DNA of 64,000 nucleotides from Azonexus hydrophilus (GCF_001956855.1 NZ_MTHD01000005.1:186001-250000); one strand, 5' to 3'; shown: positions 26,129-34,294, counted from the first letter of the stretch. Numbers and translations: made by a program. The notes: generated from the letters alone by a model not told the origin.

Positions 26129-27076
26129 TTGTCCATTCCCGCATCACTGAACCACAACCTGACGCTGCCGGTCATCTGCGCGCCGATGTTCATCATCTCC
26201 AACCCGGATCTGGTCATCGCCCAGTGTCGGAGCGGCGTCATCGGCTCGTTCCCGGCGCTCAACGCCCGTCCGCAGGCCGTGCTCGACGACTGGCTGGGGC
26301 GCATCAAGCGCGAACTGGCCGCCGATCCGAAAGCCGCGCCGTTTGCGGTCAACCAGATCATCCACCCGTCGAACGAGCGCCTGGAAGACGACATGGCGTT
26401 GTGCGTGAAGCACGAGGTGCCGCTGATCATCACCAGCCTGTCGGCGCCGACGCAGATCGTGCCGCATGTGCATGCCTACGGCGGCAAGGTCTTCCACGAC
26501 GTGATCAGCGTGCGCCACGCCGAGAAGGCGCTGGAAGCCGGTGTCGACGGCCTGATCCTGGTCTGCGCCGGGGCCGGCGGCCATGCCGGCACGCTCAGCC
26601 CGTTCGCGCTGGTCGGCGAGATCCGCAAGTTCTACGACGGTCCGATTGCGCTTTCCGGTGCCATCACCAACGGCAGCGCCATCCTCTCCGCGCAGGCCAT
26701 GGGCGCCGATTTCGCCTACATCGGCACGCGCTTCATCGCCACGCCGGAAGCCAACGCCGTCGAGGGCTACAAGCAGGCGATCCTCGATTCCGCGGCCAAG
26801 GACGTCGTCTATACCCCGTACTTCACCGGCGTCCATGGCAACTACCTGAAGAAGAGCATCGTCGCCGCCGGCCTCGATCCGGACGACCTGCCGGTCAAGG
26901 ACAAGAGCGCCATGAGCTTCGGCGGCGCCCGCGACGCCAAGGCCTGGAAGGACATCTGGGGCGCCGGGCAGGGCGTCGGCACGATCGATCAGGTGCTGCC
27001 GACGGCCGAACTGGTCGCCCGCCTGCAGCAGGAATACCGCAGCGCCAAAGCGGCGCTGTGCAGCAATCCGTTCTGA
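26129..27076 (+). CDS. Nitronate monooxygenase/2-nitropropane dioxygenase-like flavoprotein
   Basis: A 315-residue FMN TIM-barrel protein. LPVICAPMFIISNPDLVIAQCRSGVIGSFPA at the N-terminus, VCAGAGGHAG (about 148-157, phosphate-binding glycine motif) and GAITNGSAILSAQAMGADFAYIGTRF match the NPD/NMO family. The start codon is TTG 26129 after AAAGAAGGAG, one base past the fadD stop. In fad operons such genes are common but their substrate is not established: nitronate detoxification or enoyl reduction are possible. Class I/II assignment is not attempted. Confidence 0.85.
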   Translation: MSIPASLNHNLTLPVICAPMFIISNPDLVIAQCRSGVIGSFPALNARPQAVLDDWLGRIKRELAADPKAAPFAVNQIIHPSNERLEDDMALCVKHEVPLIITSLSAPTQIVPHVHAYGGKVFHDVISVRHAEKALEAGVDGLILVCAGAGGHAGTLSPFALVGEIRKFYDGPIALSGAITNGSAILSAQAMGADFAYIGTRFIATPEANAVEGYKQAILDSAAKDVVYTPYFTGVHGNYLKKSIVAAGLDPDDLPVKDKSAMSFGGARDAKAWKDIWGAGQGVGTIDQVLPTAELVARLQQEYRSAKAALCSNPF

Positions 27077-27098
27077 AAACAACAATTGGAGACAAGCA

Positions 27099-28898
27099 AT
27101 GAGTGAATATCGCGCCCCCGTGAAGGATATGCGTTTCGTCATGGACGAACTGGCCGGCTTCAAGGAGCTGAGCAGCTTTCCCGGTTTCGAGGAAGCTACG
27201 GTCGACATGGCCGACGCCATCCTGGAAGAATCCGCCCGCTTTTCCGGCGAAGTGCTGGCCCCGCTCAACCGTACCGGCGACAAGGAAGGCTGCAAGCTGA
27301 CCGCCAGCGGCGTCACCACGCCGAACGGCTGGAAGGAAGCCTACGCCCAGTACCGTGACGCCGGCTGGAACGGCATGACCTCGCCGGCCGAATTCGGCGG
27401 CCAGGGCCTGCCCGACACGCTCGGCATCGCCGTCAAGGAAATGCTCTGCTCGGCCAACATGGCCTTCAGCCTCGGCCCCTTGCTCACCACTGGCGCCGTC
27501 GAAGCGCTGCTGACCTGCGCCAGCGACGAACTCAAGGCCATCTACCTGGAAAAGATGATTTCCGGCGAGTGGACCGGAACAATGAACCTGACCGAGCCGC
27601 ACGCCGGCTCCGATCTGGCGCTGATCCGCTCGCGCGCTGAGCCGCAGGCCGATGGCAGCTACAAGGTGTTCGGCCAGAAGATCTTCATCACCTACGGTGA
27701 CCACGACATGACCGAGAACATCGTCCATCTCGTGCTTGCCCGTCTGCCGGACGCGCCGGCTGGCGTCAAGGGCATCTCGATGTTCCTGGTGCCCAAGTTC
27801 ATGGTCAATGGCGACGGCTCGCTCGGCGCCCGTAACGACGCCTATTGCGTGTCGATCGAACACAAGCTCGGCATCCACGCCAGCCCGACCTGCGTCATGG
27901 CCTACGGCGACAACGGCGGCGCCATCGGCTACCTGCTCGGCGAGCCGAACCGCGGCCTCGAATACATGTTCATCATGATGAACGAAGCCCGCCTCGGCGT
28001 CGGCCTGCAGGGCATCGCCCTCGGCGAGCGCGCCTACCAGCAGGCGCTCGGCTACGCCCGGGATCGCAAGCAGGGCCGCGATGCCGTCACCGGCGAAGCG
28101 CTGGTCACCATCGACAAGCACCCGGACATCCGGCGCATGCTGATGCTGATGAAGTCGCGCGTCGAAGCCTGCCGCGCCATGGCCTATTACACCTCCGGCC
28201 TGCTCGACCGTGCGCATGTGCTGGCCGACGCCGAGGAGCGCAAGAAGGCGTTGTACCTGGCCGAATTCATGATTCCCATCGTCAAGGGCGGCGGCACCGA
28301 AATGGGCATCGAAGTGACCTCGCTCGGCGTCCAGATCTACGGCGGCATGGGCTTCATCGAGGAAACCGGCGCCGCGCAGCACTGGCGCGATTCGCGCATC
28401 ACCACCATCTACGAAGGCACTACCGGCATCCAGGCCAACGACCTGCTGTTCCGCAAGCTGATGCGCGACCAGGGCGCCACCGCCAAGATCGTTTTCGGCG
28501 AAGTCTACGCCACCGCCAAGGCGCTGGGTGCCTCCGGCAAGCCCGAACTGCAGGCCATCGGCCAGCGGCTTGGCGTCGCCCTCAAGGCCTGGACCGAAGC
28601 CACCGAATGGCTGGCGGCCAACGCCAAAACCGGCCTCGGCGGCGTGTTGACCGCAGCAGTGCCTTACCTGCACCTGGCCGTTACCGTCTGCGGCGGCTGG
28701 TTCATGGGCAAGGCGGCGCTGGCTGCCGCCGGCTATCTTGACAAGGAGGAAGGCGATCAGGCCTTTTACCGCAACAAGATCGCCACCGCGCGTTTCTACG
28801 CCGACCAGATGCTGCCCCAGGCCAACGCCTACGCCGCCACCGTGATGGCCGGCGATGCGGCGATTGCCGGGCTCGGCAGCGAACTGTTCGACGCCTGA
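27099..28898 (+). CDS. Acyl-CoA dehydrogenase (about 600-residue DmdC/AcdA-like group)
   Basis: A 599-residue acyl-CoA dehydrogenase of the longer group with an extended N-terminus (SEYRAPVKDMRFVMDELAGF, a signature of this group) and a C-terminal extra domain. Core motifs: GTMNLTEPHAGSDLALIRSRA, YKVFGQKIFITYGDHDM, GYLLGEPNRGLEYMF, and QIYGGMGFIEETGAAQHWRDSRITTIYEGTTGIQANDLL, with the catalytic region's Tyr-Glu-Gly. ATG follows TTGGAGACA. It ends the operon before a terminator at 28933. It adds a second acyl-CoA dehydrogenase of different chain-length or substrate preference beside FadE. Confidence 0.9.
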   Translation: MSEYRAPVKDMRFVMDELAGFKELSSFPGFEEATVDMADAILEESARFSGEVLAPLNRTGDKEGCKLTASGVTTPNGWKEAYAQYRDAGWNGMTSPAEFGGQGLPDTLGIAVKEMLCSANMAFSLGPLLTTGAVEALLTCASDELKAIYLEKMISGEWTGTMNLTEPHAGSDLALIRSRAEPQADGSYKVFGQKIFITYGDHDMTENIVHLVLARLPDAPAGVKGISMFLVPKFMVNGDGSLGARNDAYCVSIEHKLGIHASPTCVMAYGDNGGAIGYLLGEPNRGLEYMFIMMNEARLGVGLQGIALGERAYQQALGYARDRKQGRDAVTGEALVTIDKHPDIRRMLMLMKSRVEACRAMAYYTSGLLDRAHVLADAEERKKALYLAEFMIPIVKGGGTEMGIEVTSLGVQIYGGMGFIEETGAAQHWRDSRITTIYEGTTGIQANDLLFRKLMRDQGATAKIVFGEVYATAKALGASGKPELQAIGQRLGVALKAWTEATEWLAANAKTGLGGVLTAAVPYLHLAVTVCGGWFMGKAALAAAGYLDKEEGDQAFYRNKIATARFYADQMLPQANAYAATVMAGDAAIAGLGSELFDA

Positions 28899-28932
28899 TT
28901 TTTTTGGCAGTCCTTTCTCCAGCCTTGCGTTT

Positions 28933-28961
28933 CACCCCCGCTGGTCGGGGGTGTTTTTTTT
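28933..28961 (+). terminator. Rho-independent terminator of the second fad operon
   Basis: CACCCCCG-CTGGT-CGGGGGTG hairpin followed by T8, directly after the dehydrogenase gene. The next gene's ribosome site TGGAG immediately follows, so read-through or a leader arrangement is possible. Confidence 0.9.
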
Positions 28962-28971
28962 GGAGTTCGCC

Positions 28972-29793
28972 ATGCACTTCCCGGAACTGACAGTCATTGA
29001 ACCCAGCTGCACCGACGGCGTCCTTGAACTGCGCCTGAACCGCCCCGACAAATCCAACGCCCTCGACGACGCGCTGTGGCAGGAACTGCGCACCGCCTTC
29101 GACTGGGCCGACGCCACGCCGGCGGTACGCGTCGTCGTACTGTCCGGCGCCGGCAAGCATTTCTGCGCCGGCATCGACCTTGCCATGCTCGGCGGCATCA
29201 TGGCGCGCATTGCCAATCCGGACGAGGCGCGCAGCCGCGAAGCCTTACGCCGGCTGATCCTCGACCTGCAGGATTGCCTCAGCGCCATCGAACGCTGCCG
29301 CAAGCCGGTACTCGCTGCCATCCAGGGCGCTTGCCTTGGTGGCGGGCTCGATCTCGCCTGCTGCTGCGACATGCGCTACGCCAGCACCGACGCGGTGTTT
29401 TCGGTGCGCGAAATCGATATCGGCATGGTTGCCGACGTCGGCTCGCTGCAGCGCCTGCCTGGCCTGATCGCCCCCGGCCTGGCGCGCGAACTGGCCTATA
29501 CCGGCCGCGACCTCGGCGCCGATGAAGCGCTGCGCAGCGGCCTGGTCAACCAGCTATGGCCCGATGCCGAAGCGCTGCGCGACGGCGTTCTCGCCATCGC
29601 CCGTCGGATTGCCGGCAAATCACCGCTGGCTATCCGCGGCAGCAAGGAAATCCTCAACTACAGCCGCGACCACAGCGTCGCCGACGGCCTCAACCACGTC
29701 GCCACCTGGAACGCCGCCATGCTGCTCTCGGCCGACCTGCGCGAAGCCATGCAGGCCGGGCGGGAACGTCGCCCGCCAAGCTTCGCCGACTGA
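28972..29793 (+). CDS. Enoyl-CoA hydratase/isomerase family protein
   Basis: A 273-residue crotonase. From ATG 28972: LELRLNRPDKSNALDDALWQEL, GAGKHFCAGIDLAMLGGIM (first oxyanion loop), AAIQGACLGGGLDLACCCDMRYAS (second oxyanion loop), and the DVGSLQRLPGL region. The acidic pair resembles the delta3,5-delta2,4-dienoyl-CoA isomerase group (CAGIDL and EIDIGMVADVGSLQRLP), so isomerisation of polyunsaturated intermediates is a good alternative to plain hydration. TGGAG precedes the ATG. It lies behind a terminator and may be separately expressed. Confidence 0.87.
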   Translation: MHFPELTVIEPSCTDGVLELRLNRPDKSNALDDALWQELRTAFDWADATPAVRVVVLSGAGKHFCAGIDLAMLGGIMARIANPDEARSREALRRLILDLQDCLSAIERCRKPVLAAIQGACLGGGLDLACCCDMRYASTDAVFSVREIDIGMVADVGSLQRLPGLIAPGLARELAYTGRDLGADEALRSGLVNQLWPDAEALRDGVLAIARRIAGKSPLAIRGSKEILNYSRDHSVADGLNHVATWNAAMLLSADLREAMQAGRERRPPSFAD

Positions 29794-29902
29794 CTACGGC
29801 GGCAGTTCCGGAAATCCTGCGGTCGACCTCCCGAAAAAGGGAATTTCCATCGGGGTCAGGCTTGCTATGCTTGGCCCCGACAAACAACGCAAAGGAAACC
29901 CC

Positions 29903-30262
29903 ATGGCCATCGGCTGGTTGACGATACTCTCCAACGTCCCCTGGACGGACGTGATCAAGAACGCCCCGGCCGTCGCCGATGGCGCCAAGAAGCTCTGGAA
30001 AAAGGTCGGTGGCAAGACGTCGACCGCAAGCAATGTTCCAGTCGCCGAAGCGGCCACGCCGGAAGACCGCATCGCCAACCTGCAGGCGCGCGTCGACGAA
30101 CTGCACGCTCAGATGCTGACCGCCAGCGAAGTCGTCCGCTCACTCGCCGAGCAGAACGCGCAACTGATCGCCCGCGTCGAAAAAACACGCCGCCGCCTGC
30201 TGTGGCTGGCGATGTTCACCGTCGGCGTCGCCGGCATTGCTGTCGCTGCTTGGTTGCGCTGA
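29903..30262 (+). CDS. Small coiled-coil protein with C-terminal membrane anchor
   Basis: A 119-residue protein from ATG 29903 with AAAGGAAAC upstream. Residues about 55-95 (DRIANLQARVDELHAQMLTASEVVRSLAEQNAQLIARVEKT) have heptad-type spacing for a coiled coil. Residues about 98-117 (LLWLAMFTVGVAGIAVAAW) are a single membrane helix after three basic residues, so a tail-anchored, cytoplasm-facing topology is likely. No known family is recognised. Function unknown. Confidence 0.7.
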   Translation: MAIGWLTILSNVPWTDVIKNAPAVADGAKKLWKKVGGKTSTASNVPVAEAATPEDRIANLQARVDELHAQMLTASEVVRSLAEQNAQLIARVEKTRRRLLWLAMFTVGVAGIAVAAWLR

Positions 30263-30310
30263 CCGTTCATGGGGCAGCACCCTTGCGCATCTGGCCGGGG
30301 TTTGTCCGGC

Positions 30311-30799
30311 TCACCAGCGCCAGATGTAGAAACCGGCAACCAGGGCGATGAGGGCCCACAGAAAAAGCAGGGTGGCGTGGCCGGGGCGGAGCAGCAGACT
30401 CTTGTCCGGCCGTTTCGGGTGGTAGTAGACGCGCACATTGCCGGCCGCATCCGCCTTGACCCGACTCGGTAAAAATGCCGAAGTGTTCTTCAGTAAGCCC
30501 GAAGCCGACATCTTCCACACCGAGATTTCCCGCCCCTGGTAAGACTGCCCATGCACGCGGTAACTGTAGAGTGCGTCGGGCACATACTGCTGATCAGCCG
30601 GGTTGAACCCGGTCGCCCCGAACTGGCGAACGCCGAGTCGCAGCAACCGGCCTTCGGTGCTCGGCCAGCGACGTACCCGGAGTACATGCCACAAGGAACC
30701 AGCGAGTACGATCAGCACATAGACGCTGGCCCAGAAATGAATGCCCTGCAGCTCCTTGCGCAGCGCCAGATCGATCATGCTTCGCAGATATTCGATCAT
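30311..30799 (-). CDS. DUF3592-like two-helix membrane protein
   Basis: A 162-residue protein with a membrane helix near residues 22-42 (FWASVYVLIVLAGSLWHVL), an extracytoplasmic or cytoplasmic beta-rich middle with RWPSTEGRLL and the DUF3592-like VYYHPKRPDKSLLLRPG, and a second helix near the C-terminus (LLFLWALIALVAGFYIW). This pattern fits DUF3592. Its ATG overlaps the upstream gene's stop by 4 bases, so both are co-translated. It lies just beyond the distal end of the integron, and no attC is visible at its 3' end. Function unknown. Confidence 0.75.
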   Translation of the reverse strand: MIEYLRSMIDLALRKELQGIHFWASVYVLIVLAGSLWHVLRVRRWPSTEGRLLRLGVRQFGATGFNPADQQYVPDALYSYRVHGQSYQGREISVWKMSASGLLKNTSAFLPSRVKADAAGNVRVYYHPKRPDKSLLLRPGHATLLFLWALIALVAGFYIWRW

Positions 30800-31074
30800 T
30801 TCAAGGGCGCATCATCCGCGATGAACGCAACCCGGAAGCCCGGGTAGCTTTTCTTCAAGGCGATGACCAGCATGGCAATGCCTGCGACAACGCCGACAGT
30901 CAGGCCGACGAGCGTCGTCAGTGGGGCGATGTCACGGAAGCCGAGGATAGCCCCGACGAAACCAATGGCAAAACCAAGCACGCCGCCCGCGACAACCGAA
31001 AGCGCGAGCGCCCGCCAGAGCCACGCCCACCAGATACGGATGACCCTCTGCCAGGTGATTTCAAGCTCCTGCAT
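30796..31074 (-). CDS. Small two-helix membrane protein, unknown function
   Basis: A 92-residue protein starting at ATG 31074, chosen because GAGGAGA lies 6 bases upstream; a longer upstream frame overlaps the DUF7079 gene. Two helices are visible: about 17-44 (WLWRALALSVVAGGVLGFAIGFVGAIL) and 52-72 (LTTLVGLTVGVVAGIAMLVIA). It overlaps the DUF7079-like gene by 14 bases and the DUF3592 gene by 4, giving a three-gene unit. Function unknown. Confidence 0.7.
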   Translation of the reverse strand: MQELEITWQRVIRIWWAWLWRALALSVVAGGVLGFAIGFVGAILGFRDIAPLTTLVGLTVGVVAGIAMLVIALKKSYPGFRVAFIADDAPLK

Positions 31075-31567
31075 CTGTTTTCTCCTCGTGTTGTGAATAT
31101 ATTTCTGAACCTGCGGCCTGACTGCCTGAGGTGCCAGTGGCTGCATATGCACTCTGATCTCGGGTATCTTGCCCTCTGGCACCAAGTAGCGAGCGAACGC
31201 GCGGAACAACCTGCAACCAATAGTGTTCAGTAAAGAAGCGAAACAGCGGACGCTGTAGCCAAATCCTGGCGCGGTACCAATGCAAATGACGACGTGCAGC
31301 GCAACGATGGCACTTTGCGTTCAACCATTCACTGTCAAAGCCCGCCCACTCGCCCGCCACACTCATAAGATTGGCTGACACCGCAGGAGCAACTTCGTAG
31401 TCATGAATAGCGCGTACCTCCTCAACGGAATAGGGAGAGGCAGCGATAACGCGAGCTATGTAGTCCAACTGGTAATCAGCAAGCTCTGTGTCTAGCCAGA
31501 ACTCCGAAAGCGCCTCCCACACGGGCATACGTGATTGGAGTTCCAGGGGGGACAGAGTGGTGGTCAT
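31061..31567 (-). CDS. DUF7079-like protein at the distal end of the integron
   Basis: A 168-residue cytoplasmic protein from ATG 31567. The N-terminal part MPVWEALSEFWLDTELADYQLDYIARVIAASPYSVEEVRAIHDYEVAPAVSANLMSVAGEWAGFDSEWL matches what I remember of DUF7079. The start lies 3 bases from the attC at 31570, the same geometry as the other cassette genes, so it may be the last cassette of the array. No attC is visible at its 3' end, where it overlaps the next gene instead. A further ATG at 31582 lies inside the attC and is less likely. Confidence 0.65.
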   Translation of the reverse strand: MTTTLSPLELQSRMPVWEALSEFWLDTELADYQLDYIARVIAASPYSVEEVRAIHDYEVAPAVSANLMSVAGEWAGFDSEWLNAKCHRCAARRHLHWYRARIWLQRPLFRFFTEHYWLQVVPRVRSLLGARGQDTRDQSAYAATGTSGSQAAGSEIYSQHEEKTDAGA

Positions 31568-31569
31568 GG

Positions 31570-31643
31570 TTGTAACGCCCAATGTTTGAATTCACCGGAC
31601 TGCGCGGTTTTTCGCACAGGTCCGCTGGAATGATGGGTTCGAT
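31570..31643 (-). repeat. attC site 13 (distal; ClbS-like cassette)
   Basis: Right boundary GTTCGAT, left boundary TTGTAAC, inner arms CGGAC/GTCCG around a TTTTTC loop. More degenerate than the others, as expected at the old end of an array. The stop codon of the split ClbS-like gene lies inside it at 31592. Confidence 0.65.
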
Positions 31644-31736
31644 TTCTTCCACTTGCGCAACTTGGCTCTGGCACTCTCGTACGGAGCGATGGTGTTTACT
31701 TGAATCCACTTGGCGAGAGGCCACTTCTGTCCTGCC
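31592..31736 (-). pseudogene. ClbS/DfsB-like cassette gene, 3' fragment
   Basis: On the - strand this encodes WPLAKWIQVNTIAPYESARAKLRKWKKSN followed by an attC-encoded tail and TGA at 31592-31594. These residues match the C-terminal W-P-L-x-x-W-I-x-x-N-T and Y-x-x-A-R pattern of the ClbS/DfsB family whose N-terminal part is at 33066-33471. The IS256-family element at 31737-33065 separates the two. Taking out the element and one 8-bp duplication restores a single 180-codon frame (QKWPLAKW follows HWAG). The fragment alone has no start and should not be expressed as a protein. Confidence 0.85.
31729..31736. repeat. Target-site duplication, left copy (GTCCTGCC)
   Basis: GTCCTGCC here and at 33066-33073 are identical 8-bp direct repeats flanking the insertion sequence, the length expected for IS256-family insertion. 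Confidence 0.9.
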
Positions 31737-33065
31737 GAGCGTGTCCGGAATTTTGTGTAAACGGGGTTTGGGTTAAAGGTTGTTCATCCGGTCCTCGAAC
31801 TGGATAGTAAAGCGAGTCAGCGCCGCCTTCCAATCCCGAATCGGCATGGTCCATTTCCGGCTGATATTGCGCAGCGCCAGGTAGAATAGTTTCAGCAGTG
31901 CTTCATCGCTCGGAAACGAGCCGCGGTTCTTGGTGATTTTGCGCAGACTCATGTTCACCGATTCGATCGCATTGGTCGTGTAAATGACCTTGCGAATCTC
32001 TGGCGGGTAGTCGAAGAACGGGATGATCCTCGGCCAGTTCCGACGCCAGGACTGACTGATCGGCAGGTAGGCCTCGTCCCATTTGTCCTCGAATTCACCG
32101 AGCATCTGCTCAGCCTCGTCCGCCGTGGCGCAGGTGTAAATCCGCTTCAGGTCGGCAGCGACCTCAGGCCGCATCTTCCACGAGACGTAATTCAGGCTAT
32201 GGCGCACCAGATGGACGATGCAAAGCTGGACGGCGGCATGGGGATACACAGCTTCGATGGCTTCCGGGAATCCCTTGAGGCCATCCACGCAGGCAATAAA
32301 GACATCCTGCACCCCACGGTTCTTCAACTCGGTGATGACCTGTAACCAGAACTTGGCCCCCTCGGTCTGTGCGATCCACAGGCCCAGCACCTCCTTCTCA
32401 CCGGCCATGTTGAGGCCGATGGCCAGATAGACGGCCTTGACCCGCACACTGCCATCCCTGACCTTCACGTGGATGCAATCGAGATAGACGATGGGGTAAA
32501 TACTGTCCAGAGGCCGGGACTGCCAAGCCTTGACCTCTTCGATCACAGCGTCGGTTACCGAGGAAATCAGTGTCGGCGAAACCTCGGTGCCATACATTTC
32601 TTCAAGATGGGCCTGTATCTCGCGAACCGTCATTCCTCGGGCGTAGAGCGACAGAATCTTGTCGTCAAAGCCGCTCCAGCGGGTCTGGTGCTTCGGAATC
32701 AGCTGCGGCTCGAACGTGCCGTGGCGGTCACGGGGAATCTCAATCGGCAGTTCGCCGAACTCGCCCTTCAAGGTCTTCTTGCTCTTGCCGTTGCGGGTAT
32801 TCCCGGCAAGATTCTCTACCGGTTCATTCTTCCCGTGGCCGAGGTGGTCAGCCATCTCCGCTTCCAACGCCTTCTCGACCAGCAGCTTGGTCAGTTGCTT
32901 GAGCAACCCATTCTCGCCAATCAGGTCTTCCGGCTTGCGGTAGTCAGCCAACAGGCTGTCCAGCAACTCCTTCGGTACTGCTTTCTTTCCTACGGTCATC
33001 ATCGCTCCTGGCAATGTGGCAGTTTCCTGCCGGGTGACCGTTTACACAAAAATTCTTACACGCTC
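31737..33065 (-). mobile_element. IS256-family insertion sequence, 1329 bp
   Basis: Bounded by imperfect inverted repeats of about 28 bp: left GAGCGTGTCCGGAATTTTGT and right (complement) GAGCGTGTAAGAATTTTTGT, both continuing GTAAACGG. Flanked by 8-bp duplications GTCCTGCC. It contains one intact transposase gene on -. Identical duplications, intact ends and an intact transposase imply a recent insertion. It interrupts the ClbS/DfsB-like cassette. Confidence 0.95.
31773..33014 (-). CDS. IS256-family transposase
   Basis: A 413-residue DDE transposase. An N-terminal region (KKAVPKELLDSLLADYRKPEDLIGENGLLKQLTKLLVEKALEAEMADHLGH) is followed by the family hallmarks: PRDRHGTFEPQLIPKHQTR, LYARGMTVREIQAHLEEMYG, YPIVYLDCIHVKVRD (first Asp), DVFIACVDGLKGFPEAI (second Asp), and TTNAIESVNMSLRK for the Glu region. 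The length and order match intact mutator-type transposases. It is the only gene of the element, with no frameshift or stop. Confidence 0.95.
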   Translation of the reverse strand: MPGAMMTVGKKAVPKELLDSLLADYRKPEDLIGENGLLKQLTKLLVEKALEAEMADHLGHGKNEPVENLAGNTRNGKSKKTLKGEFGELPIEIPRDRHGTFEPQLIPKHQTRWSGFDDKILSLYARGMTVREIQAHLEEMYGTEVSPTLISSVTDAVIEEVKAWQSRPLDSIYPIVYLDCIHVKVRDGSVRVKAVYLAIGLNMAGEKEVLGLWIAQTEGAKFWLQVITELKNRGVQDVFIACVDGLKGFPEAIEAVYPHAAVQLCIVHLVRHSLNYVSWKMRPEVAADLKRIYTCATADEAEQMLGEFEDKWDEAYLPISQSWRRNWPRIIPFFDYPPEIRKVIYTTNAIESVNMSLRKITKNRGSFPSDEALLKLFYLALRNISRKWTMPIRDWKAALTRFTIQFEDRMNNL

Positions 33066-33073
33066 GTCCTGCC
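33066..33073. repeat. Target-site duplication, right copy (GTCCTGCC)
   Basis: Second copy of the 8-bp direct repeat; see 31729-31736. Confidence 0.9.
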
Positions 33074-33471
33074 CAATGACGCTTACCGATGCTAAATATT
33101 GTATCTTCGCTACTTGATTCAATGAAAAGCCGCATTCTTTCCTCCAGCGTCTCAAACTGGGCGAGCAACTGCTTGAGGGTTTGTTCGTTCTGTTCTTGGT
33201 AAAAGGATTTTGCCAGCAACCCGAGTTGATTCCACTTGAACCCAGGTGCTGGCATTTCGACTGTTTGCCCATTGGTCTCAAGGTCGTCCCAAGATAGGAG
33301 AAGCCGTCCCCAGCCAATTTGGTAAGCGATAAGGTCACACGGTGAAATACCACCTTCAAGCTCCGGATTACGCTCCAGCTCTGAGGGAACCTCGGCAGCC
33401 TCCTCGATCAGTTTCGAGTATGCAGCCTGCAAGCTACTCAGGAGTTGGTGTTTGTTGGTTGGCAGAGGCAT
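33066..33471 (-). pseudogene. ClbS/DfsB-like cassette gene, 5' fragment
   Basis: Starts at ATG 33471, 13 bases after attC 12. It encodes PLPTNKHQLLSSLQAAYSKLIEEAAEVP and continues to SIGKRHWAGR, the first three quarters of a ClbS/DfsB-family four-helix-bundle protein (DinB-like; ClbS is known for colibactin self-protection). An insertion sequence cuts the frame after HWAG. The current reading frame continues into the element and stops at 32944, so a 175-residue chimaera with an unrelated 38-residue tail could be made. The lost C-terminus lies at 31592-31736. Confidence 0.85.
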
Positions 33472-33483
33472 CTGGTTATTGAA

Positions 33484-33543
33484 ATCGAACGCTTGAATTA
33501 AGCCGAGCCGCGAAGCGGTGTCGGCTTGAGCGCCGGGTTAGCC
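33484..33543 (-). repeat. attC site 12
   Basis: Boundaries ATCGAAC and GTTAGCC; arms AAGCCGA/TCGGCTT. Short, 60 bp. It ends the MepA-like cassette, whose TAA stop lies in the GTTAGCC box. Confidence 0.85.
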
Positions 33544-34230
33544 TGCATTTGGCTTACAGGGAATGGCGAAGTCGATGTGGTAATGCTCATCATGGCGAAC
33601 CCAGGGCTTGCCTTTCATAAACGGTACGTTCTGCCGCAAGTAAGCCCCTCGCTGCGTAGCAAACAGCCTGGGCAGGTATGGAGTTTCGAAGATGACCTGC
33701 GCGATGCCGAGGCCTCGCTTTTTTGCCGCAACGTGCAACTGATATAGGTGTTCGGCGAGAGCGGGGAAGTCGATGGAGTATTCGTCGTACTTGGCATTCG
33801 CATCGAACTCGATGTCGTAGCCAAAACGACTTGTCATGTTAGTCGGCAGCGGTACGGATTTGCCGTCCGCGTTCTTCACGGGAACAAAGAAATCGACCGA
33901 CAGACCGTTTTGATGGGTCCGGTGGGGCCGAAAACGCCCGCCTGACGCCCATCCTGTTTCGCCATAGACGTAGGTCGTGGACGGTGCGTACTTTTGAATC
34001 TCTGAAAAGGCAGCAATGACGATTTCAGCGACTTTGGAGTGAACATAGGTGCGCCCTACGGAGGTGGCCACCGTACTGTATGCAGAGAAATTGGACCCGC
34101 TATTAGGTAGTTTCACACTACCTTCGATCCGACCATTGCTCACTGTGCCGAAGCACTGGCTATCTGCACCGAGCACAGCAACTGAAACGCTGGCCAGCGC
34201 TACTGCGAGAAGTGGATGGAACGCACGCAT
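33538..34230 (-). CDS. MepA-like (M74) murein endopeptidase in an integron cassette
   Basis: A 230-residue exported protein. Residues 1-21 are a signal peptide (FHPLLAVALASVSVAVLGA). The middle GGRFRPHRTHQNGLSVDFFVP has the His and Asp zinc ligands of the M74/MepA family (H-x6-D). KPWVRHDEHYHIDFAIPC gives the later His ligands (HxH). This family hydrolyses D-Ala-meso-DAP cross-links in peptidoglycan in the periplasm. It starts 8 bases after attC 11, and its TAA stop is in attC 12. A cell-wall hydrolase in a cassette is notable. The missing immunity or partner is not obvious, so it may act on the host's own wall or take part in remodelling. Confidence 0.8.
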   Translation of the reverse strand: MRAFHPLLAVALASVSVAVLGADSQCFGTVSNGRIEGSVKLPNSGSNFSAYSTVATSVGRTYVHSKVAEIVIAAFSEIQKYAPSTTYVYGETGWASGGRFRPHRTHQNGLSVDFFVPVKNADGKSVPLPTNMTSRFGYDIEFDANAKYDEYSIDFPALAEHLYQLHVAAKKRGLGIAQVIFETPYLPRLFATQRGAYLRQNVPFMKGKPWVRHDEHYHIDFAIPCKPNAG

Positions 34231-34237
34231 GAATGGT

Positions 34238-34294
34238 GGCTAACGTTTAATTTGCGGGGCGGCGAAGCCGTCCCACACGAACGACCTGTTAGGC
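34238..34294 (-). repeat. attC site 11
   Basis: Boundaries GGCTAAC and GTTAGGC; short, 57 bp. Arms GGGGCGGCG and CCGTCCC. It ends the DUF1493-like cassette, whose TAA stop lies in the GTTAGGC box. Confidence 0.9.
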
